Assembly: GCF_900177705.1 (NCBI RefSeq)
Contig: NZ_FXBA01000002.1
Coordinates: forward strand, 292,510-356,509
From: Fibrobacter sp. UWB15
GTDB lineage: Bacteria; Fibrobacterota; Fibrobacteria; Fibrobacterales; Fibrobacteraceae
Length of the DNA stretch: 64,000 bases
Direction of reading: 5' to 3'
The notes beneath the pieces are model-generated. The model worked only from the letters and a program-made list of their open reading frames with translations. It had not been told where the DNA came from and ran no database searches. Below, piece by piece: positions 24,746 to 33,476 of the stretch; position 1 is the first letter of the stretch; each line of letters starts with the position of its first letter. The position numbers and the translations under genes were made by a program.

Positions 24746-27346
24746 TTAGAACCAAGCCTTAGCTTCGGCTGAAATGTAGTGGGAATGCCAGTCATTCGTA
24801 GAAATCGTTTCGTCGGAATGAGTCATCCATTTGTAACGCACATGCAGACCGACGCGGTCAGCAAAGTCCCAGTCGAAACCGACACCGAGTGCGGTTTCCA
24901 GGTAGTTGATCGGAGCCTTCTTGTAATAGAAGTAATTCACCTGGTTCATGAGGCTGGAACCCTTAAGGGCGGCCTTGTAGCCCACAGAGGTGTAAGCGCG
25001 GTCGGAACGGAAGGTTTCGAGACCGAGGACACCCACCATGTGGAAGGTCGGGGTCACGGCGACAGAAGGTTCAAAGTGTCCGTAGAAGCTCCACAGGAGC
25101 ATGTCCTTCTGAGATTCGCTGTAAGCGATCGGAGCGATTGTCGTAGAAATACCCGAAAGTGCGGCGTAAGCAGTCATCATGATGGTACGGTCGGTACCGA
25201 ACCAGCCACCAATATCGTAGCCACCCATGAAGGACATGTAAGAAGACCACTTGGTGTGCGACGGAGCTTCGCCAGTCTGTTCAGCCTTCTTGACCTGTTC
25301 GAGATCGTCGTAAGCGACGAAGGATTCCCAGAGTTCCCAGGTTCCACCGTAGAGGCCACCCTGCTGACGGTACTGCTTGACACCCTTTTCGGAGTTGCTG
25401 TAAATACCGGTACGGGCCACGTAGGCAGAACCATCGGTATTACCGGAGTCTGCAATGAAGAGCGGCTTATGCTTGGTCCAAGAGTTGGTGGATTCCCACA
25501 TGTTGCGGCCGTTCAAGCGATAGTTGAAGAAGATCACGTCTTGGCCGTCTTCGATCTGACGATGCAGGCCGTACTGGAAGTCAAAGTAGCCGCGGTTGAA
25601 GGTCGGTTCCAACTTGAAGTTGAGGCCAGCCATATTCGGGCTATAGCGCATGGAACCGCCATTCAGGTAGGCTTCGTCCTTACGCCAGCTGTTGAAACGA
25701 GACGGGTTGCTCAAAGAATACGGAGAGTAGAATTCCTTCGGGAGGAATACCGCTTCCACCGTCATGGGCCAACCTTCGATATACTTGGACTGAGCCTTGA
25801 CATACACGCCCACCTGCGGGGTGTTCATCTTGGATTCATAAGAGTCCGGGAGGTAACCGGTGATGGAGCTAGCGGCCTTATAGTCGGCGGCATCGCTAGT
25901 ACGGATGAACTTGACCGAGTCCGTCATGCTCATACCCACATCGGCCATCAAGTAAAGCTTCGGGGTCACGTTGCCCTTAATGTCAACAGAAACCACATGG
26001 TTGTTCAGAATCGGCGGACAAGGCACCTGTACGCTCGGGTCGGCATGACTCGGGCAAGTGTTGGTGAAGTACTTCATCTGCGTCAGGTATTCACTTTCGT
26101 AAACGATGTCGTTATCGAAGATGACTCCCATGTAGTTCACACCAAGAGTAAGATTGTCCGCAATCTTTTCCTTAGCGATACGACCGTGGTAAATGGATCC
26201 GCGGAAGTCGTAGGTACCGGACATTTCAAGTTCGCCCGGCTGGCCACCGTACATACGCAAACCGTCGCGGGTACCGATATCGGCATCGGCCGGCTGAGAC
26301 ACAAGGAACTGAGCCTTCATGTCGAACGGAAGCTGGTAGAAATTGGCAAAGACGCCGCCAAAGCTACGGTTGGTCCAGAATGCACGACCACCTTCCTTAA
26401 CCGGCTTGAATACCTTTTCTTTATAGTAAGTAGAAACAGTCTTTTCGTCTTCGAACAGTTCGTACTGCCAAGCAAAGCGCGGGTTGGTTTCACGTTCCCA
26501 CATTGTAAGCGGAGAAGCGTTAGCCCAAATCACACCACCTGCAGTCACGTAGGCACCAAAGACACCTGCGCGAATGTCCACACCGAAGTTCATTTCTTCG
26601 TTGATGGTTGCAGAGTAGAAGTCCGTCGAGTGGTCGTACATCACACGCTGGTCCTTGGTCGGCACCTGCGTCGGCTGGCTACCCAAGTAGTTGGAGTACG
26701 TACCGGCCAGGGAGAACGGGAAGCTCATGTTCGTCCACAAGGTCATGTAGGAGTTCGGCATGGCCACAATGTTCATGTTGAGCACGGCGTCTACAGACGT
26801 ACGAGACAAGTCGTTCTGGACCCACGGGCTCGGTTCGGAATAGTGGAAGTTCTTGAGGCGGAAAGCCAAGTAACCGGAAACCGCGAGCGGAAGATCGTCC
26901 TTACCCATGAGGGTAGATTCCATGTTGTTGGAAAGCGTATCCAAGCCTTCTTCCACGTTGGCAATCTGGACCTTGGGGTCAAGCTTCGAGGAAGCGTTCA
27001 CCACCAGCGGCTGGTAAGGCGTGGTTTCGGCAGTCTTGGAACGATCCACGGCAGGAGCGGCCGATTCTTCTGCTTCAGCAACAGTTTCTTCGGCAGGTGC
27101 CGGAGCTTCAACCGTTTCTTCGACCGGGGATTCATCAGAGCTTTCCTCGGCTGCCGGTTCGGATTCCGTAGCGTCAGCAACAGATTCTTCAGATGCGGAA
27201 GGTTCTTCGGCGGCTTCAGAAGCAGCCTCTTCTACAGCCGGAGCAGATTCTTCGAATTCTTCAGAGGACACATCTTCGTCCATCTGAGCAAGAGCCAAAG
27301 ACGTGCAGCAAAGCAGTGTCGTAAATAGTGTAGGTAATTTGCGCAT
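24746..27346 (-). CDS. Outer-membrane beta-barrel protein with acidic N-terminal region (first barrel)
   Basis: An 866-residue exported protein. After the signal (1-20) comes a very acidic low-complexity stretch (22-110) built of Glu, Ala, Ser and Pro, then a long region of alternating strands and aromatic residues ending in Phe (ISAEAKAWF), as expected of a barrel. It is not closely related to the other two barrels. The acidic region may reach into the periplasm or bind cations. A clear AGAGG ribosome site precedes the ATG. It is the second gene of the operon, 9 bases after the carbohydrate-binding-like gene. Confidence 0.8.
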   Translation of the reverse strand: MRKLPTLFTTLLCCTSLALAQMDEDVSSEEFEESAPAVEEAASEAAEEPSASEESVADATESEPAAEESSDESPVEETVEAPAPAEETVAEAEESAAPAVDRSKTAETTPYQPLVVNASSKLDPKVQIANVEEGLDTLSNNMESTLMGKDDLPLAVSGYLAFRLKNFHYSEPSPWVQNDLSRTSVDAVLNMNIVAMPNSYMTLWTNMSFPFSLAGTYSNYLGSQPTQVPTKDQRVMYDHSTDFYSATINEEMNFGVDIRAGVFGAYVTAGGVIWANASPLTMWERETNPRFAWQYELFEDEKTVSTYYKEKVFKPVKEGGRAFWTNRSFGGVFANFYQLPFDMKAQFLVSQPADADIGTRDGLRMYGGQPGELEMSGTYDFRGSIYHGRIAKEKIADNLTLGVNYMGVIFDNDIVYESEYLTQMKYFTNTCPSHADPSVQVPCPPILNNHVVSVDIKGNVTPKLYLMADVGMSMTDSVKFIRTSDAADYKAASSITGYLPDSYESKMNTPQVGVYVKAQSKYIEGWPMTVEAVFLPKEFYSPYSLSNPSRFNSWRKDEAYLNGGSMRYSPNMAGLNFKLEPTFNRGYFDFQYGLHRQIEDGQDVIFFNYRLNGRNMWESTNSWTKHKPLFIADSGNTDGSAYVARTGIYSNSEKGVKQYRQQGGLYGGTWELWESFVAYDDLEQVKKAEQTGEAPSHTKWSSYMSFMGGYDIGGWFGTDRTIMMTAYAALSGISTTIAPIAYSESQKDMLLWSFYGHFEPSVAVTPTFHMVGVLGLETFRSDRAYTSVGYKAALKGSSLMNQVNYFYYKKAPINYLETALGVGFDWDFADRVGLHVRYKWMTHSDETISTNDWHSHYISAEAKAWF

Positions 27347-27355
27347 AAAATCCTC

Positions 27356-28099
27356 TTAAATCTCGTTGCGGAACGGATAGTTCATCGGACCTTCGTAAGC
27401 CTTGCCATGCTTCTTGATCACGATATCGTCAATCCAGACCTTGAAGGACTCGTTTTCATCTTTACGGACTTCAAGACGGAATCCCTTGAAGTTGCTCCAG
27501 CTAAACGGCAGCATGACTTCACGAGTGTTCTTGGCATCCCAATACACACCAGTCGTACCGAACAATTTGAGCGGAATGCTGAAGTGTTTCCATTCGGTGG
27601 TGATTTCGCCGAGGCTCTTGGAACGGAGCTTCACCTGCAAGGATTCGCCACCGCTCTTCACACCGTCGTCCACCAACACGAACAAGGCATTTTCGCCACC
27701 CTGGGCACCCTTGATCCAGAACTCGAGGACGCCTTCTTCGAAATAGGGGGTCAAGTCAACGGAACCGGCAATACAAATAGCCACGCCGGAATAGTCGCTT
27801 GCAATAAGTTCAATTTCCATGGAAAGGGCGCCTTCCATAGCATACTTGTCCGTAAGAACCGGTTCGGGGTTTTCACGCGGGTACTGGTAGGTGTATCCAC
27901 CACCACGCGGAATAGCTTCGCGCATCACGACAGACACGACATCCTTGTCGGGTCTGAAAGGCTTCGCTTGCTTAGTGACAAAACGGGACTGGTCGCGGTC
28001 GCGGTAATCGCTAAAACCATAACCAGCAAAAGAGAAAGACGCTAAAAGGAGAACGCCCAAGGCGCACGCCCAACTTGCTTTATGCGGTTTTACGTTCAT
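27356..28099 (-). CDS. Secreted CIA30/CBM11-like protein, first gene of the outer-membrane operon
   Basis: A 247-residue exported protein starting at MNVKPHK with signal to about residue 25. The remainder resembles a CIA30/CBM11-type jelly roll: LEFWIKGAQGGENALFV, then WKHFSIPLKLFG, then WSNFKGFRLEV and a final WIDDIVIKK, the usual strand order of that fold. Proteins of this kind bind beta-glucans or act as assembly factors. It heads the operon and is transcribed divergently from the second GH5 gene. A -10-like TATATT stands about 35 bases before the ATG. Confidence 0.75.
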   Translation of the reverse strand: MNVKPHKASWACALGVLLLASFSFAGYGFSDYRDRDQSRFVTKQAKPFRPDKDVVSVVMREAIPRGGGYTYQYPRENPEPVLTDKYAMEGALSMEIELIASDYSGVAICIAGSVDLTPYFEEGVLEFWIKGAQGGENALFVLVDDGVKSGGESLQVKLRSKSLGEITTEWKHFSIPLKLFGTTGVYWDAKNTREVMLPFSWSNFKGFRLEVRKDENESFKVWIDDIVIKKHGKAYEGPMNYPFRNEI

Positions 28100-28212
28100 A
28101 ATATCTAAAAATCTCCAGATACGGACCACTACAATATAACTTGTTTTTGGAGGAGTCATTGGCAGAAAAAATCAAAAAGTTTGAGGAATTGGGATATACC
28201 ACCCCGAAAGCC

Positions 28213-28258
28213 CTTGATTTTACGCGATTTTAGCGGTTTCAAAGGTAAACATAATTTT
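28213..28258 (+). promoter_or_regulatory. Motif pair between the operon and the second GH5 gene
   Basis: CTTGATTTTAC (28213-28223) and AGGTAAACATAATTTT (28243-28258), 19 bases apart. They match the pair at 15554-15589, where the gap is 9 bases; the difference of 10 bases is about one helical turn. The site lies between the divergent operon and GH5 gene and could serve both. Confidence 0.5.
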
Positions 28259-28335
28259 TTATTAAGACTTTCCGTACGCCCTAAAAAAGTGTAAATTTGT
28301 AGTTAACAACCAATCACTCTTTCCGCGAGGAAACC

Positions 28336-29550
28336 ATGATTCATTTGCGCGCTTTATTACCTTTAGCTATAACTCCCTTTGTGGCCGCATTAGGCATCGT
28401 CTTTGGCGCATGCTCTAGCGAAGGCAATCCCCATACCGCAGCGACGGTAACCCCCAAGGAATCACCCGATACGACCAAACAAGAATCACGCGTTATTGTC
28501 CCTGTCGACTATAGCCTCGGCCGCGCCATGAACGCCCGCATTGGCAAGGGTATCAACTTTGGCAATTCCTGGGATTCCAGGGGCAACAGGCTCGACAGCA
28601 GCTGGGGAAACCCCATTGCAGACTCGGATTTTGAATTCATAAAAAAAGCCGGTTTCAACTCGGTCCGCATTCCCGTACGTTGGCAACAGAATTCCGACTA
28701 CGGCACACACACTGTAGACCCCGAAAGACTTAAAGGCGTCAAAGAAGACATTCAACTCGCCATAAGTCAAGGACTCGTCGTTGTTCTCGACTTCCACCAT
28801 TACGACGAACTGAACTGTGCTGGAGGTGGCGGATCTAAATGCACCTACGATTCCACCGCCTACGAAAAAGAAAAGGAACATTTCCTCGGTATGTGGGCAC
28901 AGGTCGCAAGCGAATTTAACGCCCCCGAGTTCCCGGACTCCATGGTTGTACTCGAAATCTTGAACGAACCCACCATTCCTAACGCCGAACGCGTAGACGC
29001 CCTGATGAATGACGCTTACCAGGTGATTCGTGCGGCAGCCCCGGGCAAAACAATCATGTTCGAATCTTACCATTCGGCTAAATTTGCAGACCTCAACATT
29101 TTGCACCTCCCCGCCGACGGAAACATCATCTATTCGGGTCACTACTACGAACCCTATGGATACAGCCACCAGGGCCACAGCTACAGCTGCAGGGGCGACG
29201 AAGCATACGGCAATACGGCTTTTGAAGACCTGAAGAAATACGTATTGCAGGCCAAGACGCTTTACCCCGACATAGACGGAGTAAACAGCATTCCCCTGAA
29301 CATGGGCGAATTCGGCATCTCGGGCGGAACACCCTACGCCAACAAGAACACCTGCAAAGAAGGCGAATCGCTCCCCACTCCAGAAAAGAAAGCGCTTTGG
29401 GCCAAATTGAGCATCACCGCAGCTGAAACCTACAACATTTCCTGGAACTACTGGGGATTTACAGGTGTAGGCGGATTCGAAGCCGCATCACGCAACTTCG
29501 ACGATGCCATCACATGGTACGAAGGATTCCCCACCGCATTCGGACTGTAA
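28336..29550 (+). CDS. GH5 endoglucanase lipoprotein
   Basis: A 404-residue surface lipoprotein (Cys26 in VFGAC). The GH5 barrel starts near residue 60 (GKGINFGNSWD). The acid/base is Glu211 in ILNEPTI and the nucleophile Glu325 in NMGEFGIS; HYYEPYGYSHQG carries the conserved His-Tyr of the active site. This is typical of endo-beta-1,4-glucanases. There is no binding module or sorting tail; anchorage is by lipid. It is transcribed away from the outer-membrane operon, and the two may share control elements. Confidence 0.93.
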   Translation: MIHLRALLPLAITPFVAALGIVFGACSSEGNPHTAATVTPKESPDTTKQESRVIVPVDYSLGRAMNARIGKGINFGNSWDSRGNRLDSSWGNPIADSDFEFIKKAGFNSVRIPVRWQQNSDYGTHTVDPERLKGVKEDIQLAISQGLVVVLDFHHYDELNCAGGGGSKCTYDSTAYEKEKEHFLGMWAQVASEFNAPEFPDSMVVLEILNEPTIPNAERVDALMNDAYQVIRAAAPGKTIMFESYHSAKFADLNILHLPADGNIIYSGHYYEPYGYSHQGHSYSCRGDEAYGNTAFEDLKKYVLQAKTLYPDIDGVNSIPLNMGEFGISGGTPYANKNTCKEGESLPTPEKKALWAKLSITAAETYNISWNYWGFTGVGGFEAASRNFDDAITWYEGFPTAFGL

Positions 29551-29565
29551 GAGGCTAATTTATGT

Positions 29566-29664
29566 GAGCCGAAAGCGACTCATCTTAATGAGTCGTGTCG
29601 GCGAGAGGACAGGCTCCAGAATAAGGACTCTGTAGAATTTAGCCAGTCCGGTCTTATATTCTAC
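29566..29664. other. Structured stretch after the GH5 lipoprotein gene
   Basis: An outer 5-bp pairing (GAGCC 29566-29570 with GGCTC 29612-29616) encloses a perfect 8-bp hairpin CGACTCAT/ATGAGTCG (29576-29595, loop CTTA). A second pairing, GTAGAAT with ATTCTAC (29632-29664), follows. It may be a terminator-like element between convergent genes or an interspersed repeat. No T-run follows. Confidence 0.5.
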
Positions 29665-30428
29665 GGGCGCACGAGAGTGCCGCCCCAATGCTCGTCAAAG
29701 AAGGCTTGGAACAAAGGTTCCGGGCCTTTTTTGAGTTCTTCGACAACGTCGGCGACAGGGCGCCCGCTGCGGTAAAGTTCGCGGTAGGCGCGGGAAAGCG
29801 CCTGGATCCGCTCTTCGGGGAAGCTTTCGGGATGCAGGCGGAGCGCATGCAGGTTCAAGGCGCCGTAGCGGATGGGGTTCCCCGATGCCTTGGTGCATGG
29901 GGGAACGTCACGGTCGACCTTGTGGGTGCCACCCACGAAAGCGTAGGCGCCGACCTGATTGCGCTGCTGGATAGCGGTCACGCCGCCGATAGTCGCATAT
30001 TCGCCGATGCGCACGTGGCCGCCCAATTGGCAGCTGTTCGCAATGACGACGCCCTCACGGATATCGCAGTCATGGGCGATGTGCGAGTAGGCCATCACAA
30101 GGACCTTGTTTGCCACATGCGTGCAACCGCCGCCCTGAACCGTGCCGCGATTGAGAGTACAATATTCGCGAATCGTGCAATTTTCGCCAATTTCGAGTCG
30201 GGTAGGCTCGCCCGCGTACTTTAAATCTTGCGGAGGGCCGCCCAAAATGGCGCCATCGTAAACATGAGTATTTTTCCCGACCAAAACCCCGCCATAGACA
30301 TGCACGCGGGACTCCAATATGACACCTTCGGCAATTTCGGCATGGGCATCTACCAAACACCACGGGCCAATAACAGCTGAATCGTGAACTTTGGCTTGCG
30401 GGCTTACAAATGCAGAAGGATGGATCAT
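29661..30428 (-). CDS. lpxA: UDP-N-acetylglucosamine acyltransferase
   Basis: It catalyses the first step of lipid A synthesis: transfer of a 3-hydroxyacyl chain from acyl carrier protein to UDP-GlcNAc, in the cytoplasm. About 255 residues from MIHPSAF. Hexapeptide repeats (for example HDSAVIG, IAEGVILESRV, IGEYATIGG) form the left-handed beta-helix; SHIAHDCDI and GGPPQDLKY are family signatures. The C-terminal helices (IQALSRAYRELYRSG) are also typical. It stands alone here, without lpxB, lpxC, lpxD or fabZ. Confidence 0.95.
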   Translation of the reverse strand: MIHPSAFVSPQAKVHDSAVIGPWCLVDAHAEIAEGVILESRVHVYGGVLVGKNTHVYDGAILGGPPQDLKYAGEPTRLEIGENCTIREYCTLNRGTVQGGGCTHVANKVLVMAYSHIAHDCDIREGVVIANSCQLGGHVRIGEYATIGGVTAIQQRNQVGAYAFVGGTHKVDRDVPPCTKASGNPIRYGALNLHALRLHPESFPEERIQALSRAYRELYRSGRPVADVVEELKKGPEPLFQAFFDEHWGGTLVRP

Positions 30429-30461
30429 AGGCGTTTTTCGTGGCTTCGCCACAGTTGGCGG

Positions 30462-30532
30462 AACTTAGTAGGCAGAACTTAGAAATTTTTAATTCAACTA
30501 AGCTCTAAACTCTAAGTTCTAAGTTCTGTTTT
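30462..30532. repeat. Hairpin made of near-tandem AACTTAGA words
   Basis: Several copies of AACTTAG or AGAACTTAG are followed, across the AT-rich loop AATTTTTAATT, by copies of the complement CTAAGTTCT. The region therefore folds as a long imperfect hairpin. Similar architecture with other words occurs at 31664-31721 and 38205-38275. It lies between divergent lpxA and the glycosyltransferase gene. Confidence 0.6.
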
Positions 30533-30548
30533 TTCTACATTTTCCCGC

Positions 30549-31652
30549 ATGGGTGGTATTATCATTGCATGCCTTACGGCGCTGTATGTATTGTTGTTCC
30601 TATTTTTCATAATAGGAGTTATTCGCACGCACCGTTACAGAGGCCCCAAGGCAACCCCGAGCGTGACTGTCGTAGTGCCTATGCGCAATGAAGAAGAATT
30701 CGCGCAGCGCACGTTGGAAGCTCTTGCCGAGCAGGATTACGTGGGCCAGTGGGAAGTGATTTGCGTCGACGACCGCTCGACGGATTCCACCAAGGAAATT
30801 CTCGAAAAGTTTGCGGCCACCCACCCGAAATTCAGGGTACTCAGCCTTTCACCCGATTTGCCGCAAATTGCAAGCCCCAAGAAGCGCGCCCTGGAAAGCG
30901 CCTTCAAGATTGCAAAGTACGAAGTGCTTTTGACGATGGATGCAGACTGCATTCCGCGCAAAAGCTGGATTACCGCTATGGCGGGCCGCTTTAACGACGG
31001 CATTTGCATTGTGCAAGGCCCTAAGCAGAATAACGGCAGCCGCACCATGCCGCACCTTTACCAAAAACTCGAAACCCTGGGTTACACCGCCATGGAAGCA
31101 GCAGGCTTTAGCTGGGGGCACCCGATTGTGGCAAGCGCCGCCTGCCTCGCCTACAAAAAGGACCTGTTCTTTGCGGTGGGCGGTTTCGGCGACCTGGTGA
31201 ACCTTTCGAGCGGCGACGACGACATGCTCATCCACAAGATGATGAAAATCCCGGGCACCAAGGTCTGCTACAACCTGGATAAGGACGCAGTGATCGAAAC
31301 CGCCCCGGTGCACACCTGGAAGCAGCTCTTTAACCAACGCGCTCGTTGGAGCAGCAACGGCACCAACTACGAAAGTAAGGCGTACGTCTTGATGCTCACG
31401 CTGATTTACACCTACTACATCTGGATGTTCATTAGCCCGTGGTGCGTGCTCTTTTTGGATTGCCCATGGCAGTGGTGCATTTTCAGCATTCTGCCCAAGA
31501 TTCTGGTGGACTTTGTATTCCTGATGATTGCTTCTTGGAAATTGCATGCCAAGCGCAAGATGCTTGCATTCTTGCCCACCGAAATTATTCAGGTTCCGAT
31601 GATAGTGTTTGCGGTACCCGCAGGCATTACAGGTTTATTCCGCTGGAAATAA
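30549..31652 (+). CDS. Membrane glycosyltransferase, family 2
   Basis: A 367-residue membrane GT2 enzyme. One helix at residues 4-24 is followed by the GT-A domain (VTVVVPMRNEEE, then VDDRSTDS), a metal-binding DAD (TMDADC) and the QxxRW motif (QRARW), which is typical of processive or polyisoprenyl-linked GT2 enzymes. Three or so helices at the C-terminus complete it. The substrate is unknown; envelope glycan or glycolipid synthesis is likely. The neighbour lpxA is divergent. Confidence 0.88.
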   Translation: MGGIIIACLTALYVLLFLFFIIGVIRTHRYRGPKATPSVTVVVPMRNEEEFAQRTLEALAEQDYVGQWEVICVDDRSTDSTKEILEKFAATHPKFRVLSLSPDLPQIASPKKRALESAFKIAKYEVLLTMDADCIPRKSWITAMAGRFNDGICIVQGPKQNNGSRTMPHLYQKLETLGYTAMEAAGFSWGHPIVASAACLAYKKDLFFAVGGFGDLVNLSSGDDDMLIHKMMKIPGTKVCYNLDKDAVIETAPVHTWKQLFNQRARWSSNGTNYESKAYVLMLTLIYTYYIWMFISPWCVLFLDCPWQWCIFSILPKILVDFVFLMIASWKLHAKRKMLAFLPTEIIQVPMIVFAVPAGITGLFRWK

Positions 31653-31663
31653 AAACAATGTGA

Positions 31664-31721
31664 AATGTGAAGTGTGAAATGTGTAATTAATCATTCCACA
31701 TCCCACATTAAACATTACACA
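31664..31721. repeat. Hairpin made of near-tandem ATGTGAAATG words
   Basis: Words such as AATGTGAAATGTG read into a loop near AATTAATC and return as CACATT and ATTACACAT. The right arm extends into the last codons of the cca-type gene. It lies between two convergent genes and may act as a bidirectional terminator. Confidence 0.6.
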
Positions 31722-33000
31722 TCTTTCTCGCCCAGGCGACAGCTTCTTCTGCATTCTTGATTTCGCCGTCAAGTTGCAGTTCAAAACTTTTTTTGATGAT
31801 TTCGCCCATTTGCTTGCCCGGCTTGACGCCCATATCCATGAGCATTTTGCCCATCAGGTAAGGCTGTGGAGCCTCTTCAATCAAATCCAGTCCGTTTGAT
31901 GCATTCCAGAACTTGTCGGCAAAGCATTCGCCATCGGCCGTGGAGCCCGCATAGAATTCACGGGGAGTGCATTTTACGAGCAAGCCAAGTAACTTTAAGC
32001 CGCCGAGCTTTACCGCGAGGCGACGAAGTGCCGGAGCATCGTCTACAATAGCCGTATCCAGTTCTTGGTAAGCCTTCAAAAGCGGAGGCACAATCTTGAG
32101 CAAGTGCGTTTCGTTCGTGATGCGTTCCAGGAACTTGAGCGAAGTTTCAGCGGAGCCACACAAGAGGGCGGCAAAGGCAAATTCCATCGCCTGCGCCTCG
32201 GGCAAGGTATCGCGCCAAGGAACCATGTTATCGAGAATCGCGCCAAGCGTTTCCCAGGAATTCTTGAACGGATAAATTTCGGGAAAATATTCGTCGAGTT
32301 TGATATCCAAGAAAGCCTTGAGGCCAAGCGAAGGTTTGCCGGGCTTCAAAAGCCACTTCTTGAATTCTTCGAACAGGCGTTCTACGCTCAAGTCGTCGAG
32401 CGAAAGCGTGCGGCAAAGTTCTACCGTAGAGGGCGCAAGCGTGCAACCGAAACGGCTGGCAAACTGCACCCCGCGCAAAATACGCAAGGAATCTTCGGCA
32501 AAGGCCGGACCCACATGACGCAGCGTATGCGACTTCAAGTCGTCAATACCGCCGTAAGGGTCGCAAAGCGTGAGTTCCGGAAGTTCCATGCCCATGGCAT
32601 TAATCGTAAAGTCGCGGCGGAGGGCAGCTTCCTTGAAGGAGAGTTTTTCGTCGGTATGCACCACGAAGCCGCGGTGGCCATAGCCCACCTTGCTTTCGGT
32701 ACGCGGGAACGAAAAATCAAGCGAAAGGCCCTTCATGGCTAAGTGAATCACGCCGAAGGCCTTGCCCACCAAATTCGTGCGGCCGTACTTCGAAAGAATC
32801 GGAACAAGCGCGTCTTGCGCCATATCGTAGACTTCGACATCGTAGTCGCGACAGGACTTGCCTAAAAGCGCATCGCGGACCCAGCCGCCTACTAAAAACG
32901 CACGGCCGCCCGCTTCGCGGATATCGCCAGCAATTTTGAGAAGGCGCCCCGGCAAATCCGGTTCGAACCATTCACCCGAGAGCGTCTGCAATTTAGCCAT
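31708..33000 (-). CDS. cca: CCA tRNA nucleotidyltransferase / poly(A) polymerase family protein
   Basis: A 430-residue class II nucleotidyltransferase. The head has FLVGGWVRDALLG, RDYDVEVY and a further Asp-containing strand (LSLDFSFPRTE). The neck has RRDFTINAMGME and the body LRILRGVQFASRFG. These are diagnostic of enzymes that add CCA (or A) to RNA 3' ends. The C-terminus lacks an HD domain. It is the last gene of an apparent four-gene operon starting with an ECF sigma factor. A split A-adding or CC-adding activity cannot be excluded from sequence. Confidence 0.92.
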   Translation of the reverse strand: MAKLQTLSGEWFEPDLPGRLLKIAGDIREAGGRAFLVGGWVRDALLGKSCRDYDVEVYDMAQDALVPILSKYGRTNLVGKAFGVIHLAMKGLSLDFSFPRTESKVGYGHRGFVVHTDEKLSFKEAALRRDFTINAMGMELPELTLCDPYGGIDDLKSHTLRHVGPAFAEDSLRILRGVQFASRFGCTLAPSTVELCRTLSLDDLSVERLFEEFKKWLLKPGKPSLGLKAFLDIKLDEYFPEIYPFKNSWETLGAILDNMVPWRDTLPEAQAMEFAFAALLCGSAETSLKFLERITNETHLLKIVPPLLKAYQELDTAIVDDAPALRRLAVKLGGLKLLGLLVKCTPREFYAGSTADGECFADKFWNASNGLDLIEEAPQPYLMGKMLMDMGVKPGKQMGEIIKKSFELQLDGEIKNAEEAVAWARKMCNV

Positions 33001-33014
33001 CTACAAGGACCACC

Positions 33015-33461
33015 TTACTGGAAACTTCCTGCGTCTGCAGCGGAGGTGTCGGCCGGAACTTCAGCAGGAGCCGGCGTTCCTTCTTGTGCAGGTTCAACAG
33101 CCTTGTAGCGGTCATAAATACTGGTGGTTTCCACGCCCGAAGAATCCTTCAGGGCCTCGGAAACAGAAACATCCTTGTTGGCGGACTCCCCATTTGAAGA
33201 TTCCTTTTTAGCACCCTCGTTAGATTTGGCGTAACGATCGTAAATGCTCTGACGAGCTGCTGCGCCTTCCGCCTTCTTTTTAGCTTCTTGTTCACGACAG
33301 ACGCGCAATTCTTCTTCGGCATAAGCGCGCTGGTCTGGCGAATAAGTCATAGTGTTTAAGCGGTATTCCATTTCTTCGCACACTAGTCCCTGACGCTCGC
33401 CGGCGCAACCTGCCAACCAAACGGCAACGCCCAAAAACAACCACACCGCAATACGATTCAT
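33015..33461 (-). CDS. Small lipoprotein with two SIYDRY repeats
   Basis: A 148-residue lipoprotein (AVWLAGC, Cys19) of unknown function. It has a short charged region with Cys pairs (VCEEME..VCREQE). The sequence SIYDRYK/A occurs twice (near 92 and 117) in an otherwise disordered Ser/Ala/Glu/Pro tail. It sits 15 bases after the propeller gene and 14 bases before cca and is probably co-transcribed with both. Confidence 0.75.
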   Translation of the reverse strand: MNRIAVWLFLGVAVWLAGCAGERQGLVCEEMEYRLNTMTYSPDQRAYAEEELRVCREQEAKKKAEGAAARQSIYDRYAKSNEGAKKESSNGESANKDVSVSEALKDSSGVETTSIYDRYKAVEPAQEGTPAPAEVPADTSAADAGSFQ

Positions 33462-33476
33462 AAAGCCTCAGCGTTT

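Noticed and set aside
24779..27328. A very long open frame opposite the first barrel gene (about 849 codons), and similar ones at 21638-24019 and 990-2054
   Set aside because: Codon bias of the real minus-strand gene keeps the opposite frame open. The translations lack family motifs, signal peptides or ribosome sites.
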